Below are positions 25,720 to 32,476 of a DNA stretch of 64,000 nt, piece by piece. The stretch spans positions 1 through 64,000 of the forward strand of contig CAMHUU010000008.1 in the NCBI GenBank assembly GCA_946188395.1, in the 5' to 3' direction. The notes beneath the pieces were generated by a model. That model saw only the letters and a list, made by a program, of their open reading frames with translations. It did not search any database and was not told where the DNA came from. The stretch's first letter is position 1. Every line of letters begins with the position of its first letter. This DNA is from an uncultured Prevotellaceae bacterium (lineage in GTDB: Bacteria; Bacteroidota; Bacteroidia; Bacteroidales; Bacteroidaceae). Both the position numbers and the translations under genes were made by a program.

Positions 25720-26273
25720 TCAACAGTAAATGCCAGGAATTTCACCGCTTTGTCTCCTACGGCGAGCATGCCGTGCGGCTTGCTGGAGTCGAAATAGATG
25801 CTATCGCCCTCTTCCAGAATGATGGTCTTACCACCGATGTACAACTCCATAGCGCCTTCGAGCACGAGGTTGAACTCCTGACCGGGGTGCGTGTTCTTGT
25901 AGATGGTGCGAGCACCTGGCTTAGGCTCTACAGTAACAATAAATACATCGGCCTTGTGACCCACGAAACCGCCCACCAACGACTGGTACTTATAAGCTTT
26001 AGTACGCTCGATGGACATGCCCTGTCCCTTGCGTGTCACATAGTATGACTTCATGTGTGGTGCCTCGGCGAAAATCAATTCCTCCGTCGATACGCCATAT
26101 TTGCGGGCTATCTTCATCAGGTTGGAAATGGTGATATCCAACTCGCCAGCCTCTATCTTTTCATACTTCTCCGAATCGATGCCAATGGTCTCGGCCATCT
26201 CGCTCACTGGTATATCGAGCACGTCGCGCAAGCCCTTCAGGCGCTCGCCAATTTGTTTCAGTTGTTCGTCCAT
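25716..26273 (-). CDS. XRE-family transcriptional regulator with C-terminal cupin domain
   Basis: 185 residues: an N-terminal helix-turn-helix of the XRE type (about 8-65, with PVSEMAETIGIDSEKYEKIE) and a C-terminal cupin barrel (about 105-180, HPGQEFNLVLEGAMELYIGG, then GDSIYFDSSKPHG). Proteins of this design repress or activate neighbouring metabolic genes in response to a small ligand. It begins 1 nt after the end of proC and precedes the acyl-CoA synthetase gene. Local autoregulation of the operon is plausible. Confidence 0.92.
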   Translation of the reverse strand: MDEQLKQIGERLKGLRDVLDIPVSEMAETIGIDSEKYEKIEAGELDITISNLMKIARKYGVSTEELIFAEAPHMKSYYVTRKGQGMSIERTKAYKYQSLVGGFVGHKADVFIVTVEPKPGARTIYKNTHPGQEFNLVLEGAMELYIGGKTIILEEGDSIYFDSSKPHGMLAVGDKAVKFLAFTVE

Positions 26274-26274
26274 A

Positions 26275-27060
26275 TTATTTTGCTCCTGCTTTTAATCCTT
26301 TAATCACACTTGAGGTAAAACCGTTATGCTCCATCTCGTTGAGTCCCTTGATAGTCACACCGCCAGGGGTTGTCACCAGGTCGATGGCCGCTTCGGGGTG
26401 CAGTCCCGTTGCTTCGAGCAGGGTGACGGCACCCTTCATGGTCTGCATCACAATCTGCTTGGCATCGTCAGCCTTGAAGCCCAGCTCTACGCCACCTTCC
26501 GATGCTGCACGGATGTAACGCATCGCATAGGCGATACCGCACGATGCCAGCGTGGTGCCAGCGCCCAGATGCTGCTCGTCGGTGATGATGGTATGTCCCA
26601 TCGTATCGAAAAGTTCCTTCACCTTGGCAATCTGCTGCGCATCGGCCACTACGGGGGCAATGAACGTCATCGACTCCAACTGGGCAATGGCAATATTGGG
26701 AATCACCAGAAACGTAGAAATCATCTTTCCCTCCTTCGTCATCCACTCTACGATGCTTTCCGACTTCACACCGGCGGCGACAACGACAAGCGTCTGCTGG
26801 TCGTAGTCCATCACATCGCGAATGCCCGTCAACACCTGTTCCACAAGCCAAGGTTTCACGACCACACAGACGATGTCTGCACCCTGTGCTGCCAACTGGT
26901 TGCTGGGAGTCGCTGTGACACCCATATCGGCAAACTTGTCGCGCATCGGACGTGAGGGGTCTGCCACACAAATATCCTCGTTCTGAATATAATCTCCTTT
27001 GATGAGTCCTTCCACCATAGCTCCACCCATGGCTCCGGCTCCTATTACTGATATTTTCAT
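26275..27060 (-). CDS. proC: Pyrroline-5-carboxylate reductase
   Basis: 261 residues. Reduces pyrroline-5-carboxylate to proline with NAD(P)H, last step of proline synthesis. Rossmann motif GAGAMGGAM at 7-15, and the signature region VTTPGGVTIKGLNEME close to the C-terminus. The start overlaps argD by 4 nt. With proB and proA in the same operon, the proline pathway is complete here. Confidence 0.95.
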   Translation of the reverse strand: MKISVIGAGAMGGAMVEGLIKGDYIQNEDICVADPSRPMRDKFADMGVTATPSNQLAAQGADIVCVVVKPWLVEQVLTGIRDVMDYDQQTLVVVAAGVKSESIVEWMTKEGKMISTFLVIPNIAIAQLESMTFIAPVVADAQQIAKVKELFDTMGHTIITDEQHLGAGTTLASCGIAYAMRYIRAASEGGVELGFKADDAKQIVMQTMKGAVTLLEATGLHPEAAIDLVTTPGGVTIKGLNEMEHNGFTSSVIKGLKAGAK

Positions 27061-28193
27061 ATAGCTAATACTTTCTTGAATTTGTCAATAAACTCGTCGG
27101 CCTCTGCTTTCGTCAGACAAAGCGGGGGCAACAGACGCAACGTATTCTGTCCTGCACAGCCCGTAAAGCAGTGCTCCTGATAGATTAACGGCTGGCGCAC
27201 ATCCTTATGCGGAATGTCAAGTTCAATACCAATCATCAAGCCTCGTCCGCGCACATCCTTGATGTGTGGACTGTCAATCTTCTTGATCTCTTCCATCAGG
27301 TATCCACCCACCTCGCGGGCATTGTCCACCAGATGCTCCTGCTCGAACACGTCGAGTACAGCCAGTGCTGCAGCACATGCCAGATGGTTGCCGCCAAACG
27401 TGGTACCCAGCTGACCATAGACGGGCTCGAAGTCTGGACTGATGAGAACGGCACCCATGGGGAAACCATTGGCAATACCCTTGGCCACCGTGATGATGTC
27501 GGGTTTGATGCCTAGCCACTGGTGGGCAAAGAACTTGCCGCTTCGACCATAACCGCATTGTATCTCGTCGCAAATCAGCGTAGCACCAAAACGCTTGCAG
27601 GCGTAAGCCAGCTTTTGGGCAAATTCGGGAGTAGCCATCTGGATACCGCCCACACCCTGAATGCACTCCAGGATGACGGCTGTCACTCCACCTCGCGACA
27701 GTTCGCGAATCCAAGGCTCTATGTCGTTCAGCGGCAGGAAGCGCACATGGTGGTTGTCGTTGATGGGTGCCACAATCTTCGGATTGTTCGTCACCTCGAC
27801 AGCCAGCGACGTACGACCGTGAAAGGCATGCTCGCACGACAGAATGCGCTGGGCCGTCGGATTCTTGAACGATGCCAGCTTCAGCGCATTCTCGTTGGCT
27901 TCAGCACCGCTATTGATCAGAAACAGCTGGTAGTCCTCATAACCGCTGATCTTTCCCAGTCGCTCAGCCAACTGCTGCTGCAACTTGTTGATCACTGAAT
28001 TGGAGTAGAAACCAATCTTCCCCAACTGTTCGGTCACCTGCTGGATATAGTGCGGGTGGGAATGACCTATCGAAATCACTGCATGGCCACCATACAGGTC
28101 GAGATACTCCTGACCTTTATCGTCCCATACTTTACAGCCCTGTCCCTTCACGATATTGACGTCGAACAGGGGATATACGTCGAATAACTTCAT
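27057..28193 (-). CDS. argD: N-acetyl/N-succinylornithine aminotransferase
   Basis: A 378-residue class III PLP aminotransferase of arginine synthesis. Visible are the NSGAEANE phosphate-binding segment (about 95-102), LICDEIQCGYGRSG, and the PLP lysine in VAKGIANGFPMGA. It transaminates acyl-glutamate semialdehyde, and because the operon also encodes argF', the acyl group is probably succinyl. First gene of a nine-gene minus-strand operon with a promoter at 28235-28266. Confidence 0.94.
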   Translation of the reverse strand: MKLFDVYPLFDVNIVKGQGCKVWDDKGQEYLDLYGGHAVISIGHSHPHYIQQVTEQLGKIGFYSNSVINKLQQQLAERLGKISGYEDYQLFLINSGAEANENALKLASFKNPTAQRILSCEHAFHGRTSLAVEVTNNPKIVAPINDNHHVRFLPLNDIEPWIRELSRGGVTAVILECIQGVGGIQMATPEFAQKLAYACKRFGATLICDEIQCGYGRSGKFFAHQWLGIKPDIITVAKGIANGFPMGAVLISPDFEPVYGQLGTTFGGNHLACAAALAVLDVFEQEHLVDNAREVGGYLMEEIKKIDSPHIKDVRGRGLMIGIELDIPHKDVRQPLIYQEHCFTGCAGQNTLRLLPPLCLTKAEADEFIDKFKKVLAI

Positions 28194-28234
28194 AGTCGTT
28201 GTGTCCTTTATATAAATAGGTACATAAATCGGTG

Positions 28235-28266
28235 CAAAGGTACTATATTTATCCGATAAACCACAA
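28235..28266 (-). promoter_or_regulatory. Promoter of the argD-proC-proBA-argF' operon
   Basis: Minus strand: TACCTTTG (28242-28235) with TTG (28266-28264) 21 nt upstream. The start codon of argD lies about 40 nt further. Confidence 0.75.
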
Positions 28267-28327
28267 TTTTCTCCCCTCTTTTTTGCAAATTTACACCTTT
28301 CTGTGCATAATCATGCAAAAAAATGAT

Positions 28328-28335
28328 TACCTTTG
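28328..28335 (+). promoter_or_regulatory. -7 promoter element of rsmA
   Basis: TACCTTTG lies 8 nt before the rsmA ATG at 28344, so the transcript would have almost no leader. The -33 element is weak (TGTG at 28302-28305). Confidence 0.65.
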
Positions 28336-28343
28336 CAGACGAA

Positions 28344-29153
28344 ATGAAGCAAGTAAGACCCAAAAAGAATCTCGGTCAGCATTTTCTCGTTGACCTGAAC
28401 ATCGCCAAGCGCATTGCCGATACGGTGGACGAGCCGTATTGCGACCTGCCCGTACTCGAAGTGGGACCCGGCATGGGTGTGATGACGCAGTATCTGGTCC
28501 AGAAGCCCCGCCCGCTGAAGGTGGTGGAGATCGACCGCGAGAGTGTGGCTTATCTGAAAGCGACGCTCTTCCAGGAGGCTGCAGAACCTCCCATCGTCGA
28601 AGGCGACTTTCTGCGCATGGATCTGACGACGGTCTTCAGCGGACAGCAGTTTGTGCTGACGGGCAACTATCCATACGACATCTCGTCGCAGATTTTCTTT
28701 AAGATGATCGACAATCGCGACCTGATACCCTGCTGTACGGGCATGATTCAGCACGAGGTCGCCCTGCGCATGGCGTCGAAGCCCGGAACGAAGGCTTACG
28801 GCATCTTGTCGGTACTGATTCAAGCGTGGTACGATGTCGAGTATCTCTTTATGGTCGACGAAACGGTATTCAACCCGCCTCCCAAGGTGAAGAGTGCCGT
28901 CATCCGCATGGTGCGCAACGAGGTGCAGCACCTCGGGTGCGACGAGGATTTATTCAAGCGCGTGGTCAAGACGGCCTTCAACCAGCGCCGCAAGATGCTG
29001 CGCGTCAGTCTGAAGCAGATGCTGACCGACGAGGGCCTGCAGATGATTGCCGCTTCGCCCTTCGCTACCCTGCGCCCGGAACAGCTTTCCATAGAGCGCT
29101 TTGTCGAATTGACAAATTTGGTGGAAAAAGCATTGTGTTCGGACACAAAATGA
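28344..29153 (+). CDS. rsmA: 16S rRNA dimethyladenosine transferase
   Basis: 269 residues. Dimethylates the two adjacent adenines near the 3' end of 16S rRNA during small-subunit maturation (KsgA). SAM-binding GPGMGVMT at 41-48, catalytic NYPYDIS (variant of NLPYNIS) near 112, and KKNLGQHFL at the N-terminus. The ATG at 28344 (MKQVRPKKNL) is chosen. The in-frame ATG at 28323 lies upstream of the -7 element and cannot be in the transcript. Two tandem palindromes straddle its stop codon. Confidence 0.95.
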   Translation: MKQVRPKKNLGQHFLVDLNIAKRIADTVDEPYCDLPVLEVGPGMGVMTQYLVQKPRPLKVVEIDRESVAYLKATLFQEAAEPPIVEGDFLRMDLTTVFSGQQFVLTGNYPYDISSQIFFKMIDNRDLIPCCTGMIQHEVALRMASKPGTKAYGILSVLIQAWYDVEYLFMVDETVFNPPPKVKSAVIRMVRNEVQHLGCDEDLFKRVVKTAFNQRRKMLRVSLKQMLTDEGLQMIAASPFATLRPEQLSIERFVELTNLVEKALCSDTK

Positions 29154-29169
29154 TTGTGTTCGCACACAA
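29132..29169. repeat. Two tandem palindromes with 21-nt period
   Basis: ttgtgttcggacacaa (29133-29148) and ttgtgttcgcacacaa (29154-29169), each an inverted repeat with 6-nt arms, at the rsmA stop codon. Spacing equals two helical turns. They lie about 60-95 nt upstream of the small-RNA promoter. Confidence 0.75.
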
Positions 29170-29217
29170 TTGATTGATTTGCATCAAGAAGAAAGCACTT
29201 TTTTACGAAAATCAGGT

Positions 29218-29256
29218 ACTAATCCATTGTCATGTGCGGATTAGTCCGTACCTTTG
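29218..29256 (+). promoter_or_regulatory. Promoter of a small RNA gene with an embedded inverted repeat
   Basis: TTG (29227-29229), 19-nt spacer, TACCTTTG (29249-29256). An 8-bp inverted repeat, actaatcc (29218-29225) and ggattagt (29238-29245), brackets and enters the spacer, a typical position for a repressor or activator site. Confidence 0.7.
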
Positions 29257-29261
29257 CATCG

Positions 29262-29466
29262 TCTTCAATAAGGAGTTAGTATTTTAGGTAAAAGATTTCA
29301 GGAAAAATTAAAATCGACAATAGCGTTTGGTTCGATTAAGGTAAGTAAAAGGAGATTGATTTAGGATAACAACGACGTCGGGAGGACGCACTTTTTCATA
29401 GAATTAGGTTTTTAGTTATTGATAGTTAGAAATAGCCCGCAGATGTGATGTCTGTGGGCTTTTTCT
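29262..29466 (+). ncRNA. Candidate small noncoding RNA, about 200 nt, family not assigned
   Basis: A free-standing transcription unit: strong promoter ending at 29256, predicted start near 29262, and an intrinsic terminator at 29434-29466. There is no ATG in the body before the terminator and no open frame, so it is not a small protein gene. Two purine-rich aaggag/aaaggag motifs (near 29270 and 29350) and a cgtc-gggag-gacg hairpin (near 29375-29388) are visible. Possible identities are the Bacteroidota 6S RNA or the Bacteroidales-1 motif, which is likewise bounded by promoter and terminator. I cannot decide by eye. Confidence 0.65.
29434..29466 (+). terminator. Intrinsic terminator of the small RNA
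   Basis: 10-bp stem agcccgcaga / tctgtgggct (one G.T) with a 7-nt loop, followed by T residues at 29461-29464. Confidence 0.85.
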
Positions 29467-29514
29467 ATGTTGTCAATTCTTGTCGGCTGTTGGGAAACGC
29501 CTGATGTCAAGATG

Positions 29515-30351
29515 TCAACCCAGCGTTTCTTTCTCCACTTCTACGGGTTCGTGCAGGAAAATCTGTGCCTGTTCCTTGAATTTCTCCGTATTCTCTGTCG
29601 TCAGGTAGCGCACTGCCCCACCACGCGTACAGCGCTGCTCGATCTCAGGATGGCGCTCGAAGTACTGCTTCAGCGATTCCGCCACATATTCTCCTTGCGA
29701 AATGATGCGGATGCCGCGCGGAATATACTTATGAATCTTGGGCAACAGCAGCGGATAGTGCGTACAACCCAAAATGATGGTGTCGATGTCGGGATCCTGA
29801 CGCAGCATCTGGTCGATGCGCTTCTTCACGAAATAGTCGGCTCCGGGCGAGTCGGCCTCGTTGTATTCCACCAACGGCACCCAGAACGGACAGGCCACTC
29901 CCGTCACCTGGATATCGGGGAACTGCTTATGGATTTCCAGATTGTACGACTCGCTCTTGATGGTTCCCTCGGTGGCAAAGATGCCCACATGGCGCGAGTG
30001 CGTCAGTGAACCGATGATCTCGGCCGTCGGACGGATAACACCCAGCACCCTGCGCTGGGGGTCCAGCTGGGGCAGGTCGTTCTGCTGAATGGAGCGCAGC
30101 GCCTTGGCGGAAGCGGTGTTACACCCCAGGATGACGAGATGACAGCCTCTTTCGAACAGTCGGGTAACAGCCTGACGGGTAAATTCATACACCACATCGA
30201 ACGAACGCGTGCCGTAAGGTGTGCGGGCATTGTCGCCCAAATACAGATAGTCGTATTGGGGCAACAGCTGGCGAATGCCGTGCAGAATGGTCAGTCCGCC
30301 ATAACCGCTATCGAACACGCCAATGGGACCGGGAACGCTGGGCAGAGTCAT
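29515..30351 (-). CDS. murI: Glutamate racemase
   Basis: 278 residues. Makes D-glutamate for peptidoglycan. Asp14-Ser15 in VFDSGYGG, Cys77 in GCNTASAKAL and Cys196 in GCTHYPLL are the paired catalytic residues and substrate loops. It lies 12 nt downstream of the OmpH-like chaperone gene on the minus strand, so the pair forms an envelope-biogenesis operon driven by the promoter at 30910-30940. Confidence 0.95.
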   Translation of the reverse strand: MTLPSVPGPIGVFDSGYGGLTILHGIRQLLPQYDYLYLGDNARTPYGTRSFDVVYEFTRQAVTRLFERGCHLVILGCNTASAKALRSIQQNDLPQLDPQRRVLGVIRPTAEIIGSLTHSRHVGIFATEGTIKSESYNLEIHKQFPDIQVTGVACPFWVPLVEYNEADSPGADYFVKKRIDQMLRQDPDIDTIILGCTHYPLLLPKIHKYIPRGIRIISQGEYVAESLKQYFERHPEIEQRCTRGGAVRYLTTENTEKFKEQAQIFLHEPVEVEKETLG

Positions 30352-30363
30352 TTTCTTCCGATA

Positions 30364-30879
30364 TTATTGTAAAAACGCCTTGACTTCTTCGGTGACGTCT
30401 TCACCCATTTCGGGATTCAACCAGGGGAGTGCGTCGGCATCGGTGTTCAGAATGAACGCATAGCCGTGCTGCTTTCCCACCTGCTCGACAGCCGTCTTTA
30501 GCAGCTGGTTCACCGTCAGCAGCAACTGTGCTTCCATTTCGTTCAGCATGCGCTGACTCTCGTTCTTGAAGGCGATGTTCTTGTCCAACATCTCCTGCAA
30601 CTCGCTCTGACGCTTCTGCAGAATGGTCTTCGGGAAATTCTTCTGACCGTCCAGAAACTCTTCGTACTTCTTGTTGAAGTCGTCCTCCACGCGCTTCATC
30701 TCAACAGCATACGCACTACGCATTTCTGCCAGTTGTTGCTGCATCTCTACATATTCCTTCATGGCGAGTCTGACAGAGTCGAAACTCAGATATCCGAACT
30801 TCATGGTCGCATCGGTGCTCTGAGCCGAAGCCGTCAGCACCGTCAGCACCATCACCATCATGACAATAACTTTTTTCAT
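30364..30879 (-). CDS. OmpH/Skp-family periplasmic chaperone
   Basis: 171 residues from the ATG at 30879: signal peptide MKKVIVMMVMVLTVLTASA, a short beta segment (MKFGYLSFDSV) and a long charged coiled coil (about 45-125, VEMQQQLAEMRSAYAVEMKR, EDDFNKKYEEF) typical of Skp trimers that escort unfolded outer-membrane proteins. The upstream extension of the frame to 30963 runs through the promoter and is not used. First gene of an operon with murI. Confidence 0.9.
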   Translation of the reverse strand: MKKVIVMMVMVLTVLTASAQSTDATMKFGYLSFDSVRLAMKEYVEMQQQLAEMRSAYAVEMKRVEDDFNKKYEEFLDGQKNFPKTILQKRQSELQEMLDKNIAFKNESQRMLNEMEAQLLLTVNQLLKTAVEQVGKQHGYAFILNTDADALPWLNPEMGEDVTEEVKAFLQ

Positions 30880-30909
30880 AATCCTTTTATTTTCTGTTTG
30901 TTGATGCTG

Positions 30910-30940
30910 CAAAGGTAGTGCAAATCGAATAAAATACAAA
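30910..30940 (-). promoter_or_regulatory. Promoter of the ompH-like/murI operon
   Basis: Minus strand: TACCTTTG (30917-30910), 19-nt spacer, TTTG (30940-30937). The spacer shares the block gtgcaaatcga (plus-strand reading) with the comM promoter at 40680. Confidence 0.8.
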
Positions 30941-30955
30941 ACAAAAACCGATAAA

Positions 30956-30987
30956 TTTGGCACTTTGCTTGTTTTTTTGTAAATTTG
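30956..30987 (+). promoter_or_regulatory. Promoter of the corrinoid biosynthesis operon
   Basis: TTTG (30956-30959), 20-nt spacer, TAAATTTG (30980-30987). The ATG at 30996 follows 8 nt later, so the mRNA would be leaderless or nearly so, and no upstream riboswitch can fit. Confidence 0.75.
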
Positions 30988-30995
30988 CCGCAGAT

Positions 30996-32450
30996 ATGGG
31001 TAAAATTATCGTAGCAGGCATCGGACCTGGCAGCAAGGAAGACATCACCCCCGCCGTACTCGACGCAGTACAGCAGGCCGATTGTATCGTAGGATACAAG
31101 TACTATTTTCAGTTCGTTGAGCCTTACGTCAAGGAAGGCTGCGAGTGCATCGACACGGGTATGAAGCGCGAGCGCGAGCGTGCCGAACAAGCCTTCCGTT
31201 TGGCGGAACAGGGCAAGACCGTTGTCGTCATCTCCTCGGGCGATGCCGGCATCTACGGTATGGGCCCGCTCATCTACGAAATGCAGCATGAGCGCTGTTC
31301 TGTGGACGGCGATTCCGTCGCCGTCTCCATCGAAGTGCTACCCGGCATCTCGGCCTTCCAGAAGGCTGCCTCTCTGCTAGGGGCACCCATCGGTCACGAC
31401 CTGTGCATCATCTCGCTCTCCGACCTGATGACGCCCTGGGAACTCATCGAGCGCCGCATCAAGGCGGCAGCCAGCGGCGATTTCGTCACAGCCGTCTACA
31501 ATCCCAAGTCGCACGGGCGCTACTGGCAGCTCTACCGCCTCGTGGAACTCTTCCTGCAGGTGCGCTCGCCGGAGACCCCTGTGGGCTACGTCCGTCAGGC
31601 GGGTCGCGACGACCAGGAAATCAAGGTCACCACCCTTGCCCAGTTCGACCCTGAGGACATCGACATGTTCACCGTCGTACTCATCGGCAATTCCCAATCG
31701 TATATCGCTGACGGTAAGATCATTACCCCTCGCGGATACTATCGCGAAGAGACGGTGGCCGACGTAAAACCTGGCCAGCAGATTATGATGGAGTCGTTCC
31801 GGACCATCAAGAGCGAACTCAAGCGACAGGACTATCCCTTAGACCACCTGTGGGCACTGCTGCACGCCATTCACACTACTGCCGACTTCGACATGCAGCG
31901 CATCCTCTATACCGACGCTGGTGCCGTCGAGACCTTATATAACAAGGTAAAGAACGGCACGCTGAAAACCATCATTACCGACGTAACGATGGTCACCAGC
32001 GGCATCCGCAAGGGCGCCCTCCAGCGACTCGGCATCGAGACCAAATGTTATCTGGGCGATCCCCGCGTCGCCGAAATGACAGCGCAGCAGTCTCTTACCT
32101 CTCACCCCTCACCTCTCACCTCTGAGAAAATTACCCGCACCCAGGCGGGCATCCGTCTGGCAGTCGAAGAGCATCCCGATGCCCTCTTTGCCTTTGGCAA
32201 TGCACCGACGGCTCTCATGGAACTCTGCGACCTCATTCGTAAAGGCAAGGCTCGTCCCGCTGGCATCATCGCCGCTCCCGTGGGCTTCGTACATGTGCGA
32301 GAGTCGAAACACATGGTCAAGCCCTTCCGCGACATTCCCAAAATCATCGTCGAGGGGCGCAAGGGCGGCTCCAACCTCGCCGCTACGCTCTGCAACGCCA
32401 TTCTGACCTTCGACGATGCTGCACAACTCAAACCCGGTCGCGACCTGTGA
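30996..32450 (+). CDS. Fused precorrin-3B C17-methyltransferase / precorrin-8X methylmutase
   Basis: 484 residues. The N-terminal half (1 to about 245, GKIIVAGIGPGSKEDIT, SSGDAGIYGMG, VLPGISAFQ) is a CobJ/CbiH SAM-dependent methyltransferase that contracts the corrin ring. The C-terminal half (about 265-484, ALLHAIHTTADFD, ITDVTMVTSGI, IIAAPVGFVHVRESK) is CobH/CbiC, which migrates the C11 methyl group. A 35-nt array of 7-nt repeats (32092-32126) adds the in-frame peptide SLTSHPSPLTSE to a loop of the mutase domain (about 366-377). The start at 30996 follows from the promoter position. Confidence 0.92.
   Translation: MGKIIVAGIGPGSKEDITPAVLDAVQQADCIVGYKYYFQFVEPYVKEGCECIDTGMKRERERAEQAFRLAEQGKTVVVISSGDAGIYGMGPLIYEMQHERCSVDGDSVAVSIEVLPGISAFQKAASLLGAPIGHDLCIISLSDLMTPWELIERRIKAAASGDFVTAVYNPKSHGRYWQLYRLVELFLQVRSPETPVGYVRQAGRDDQEIKVTTLAQFDPEDIDMFTVVLIGNSQSYIADGKIITPRGYYREETVADVKPGQQIMMESFRTIKSELKRQDYPLDHLWALLHAIHTTADFDMQRILYTDAGAVETLYNKVKNGTLKTIITDVTMVTSGIRKGALQRLGIETKCYLGDPRVAEMTAQQSLTSHPSPLTSEKITRTQAGIRLAVEEHPDALFAFGNAPTALMELCDLIRKGKARPAGIIAAPVGFVHVRESKHMVKPFRDIPKIIVEGRKGGSNLAATLCNAILTFDDAAQLKPGRDL
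32092..32126. repeat. 7-nt tandem repeat inside the CbiC domain
   Basis: Units ctcttac, ctctcac, ccctcac, ctctcac and ctctgag, exactly 35 nt, translated in-frame. Same family as the arrays at 32676 and 33114 in the next gene. Confidence 0.85.
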
Positions 32451-32475
32451 ACTTTGAACATTGAACTTTGAACTA
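32448..32475. repeat. 7-nt tandem repeat, four units, in an intercistronic gap
   Basis: Units tgaactt, tgaacat, tgaactt and tgaacta begin in the stop codon of the CobJ-CbiC gene and end 1 nt before the ATG of the CbiE-CbiT gene. Confidence 0.8.
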
Positions 32476-32476
32476 T

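Noticed and set aside
28323..28343. Seven-residue N-terminal extension of RsmA
   Set aside because: The upstream ATG precedes the -7 promoter element, so it would not be in the transcript; the conserved sequence begins at MKQVRPKKNLGQ.
29434..29466. Terminator serving murI on the minus strand
   Set aside because: Read on the minus strand the stem is followed by atttctaac, not a T tract, so the hairpin works mainly for the plus-strand small RNA.
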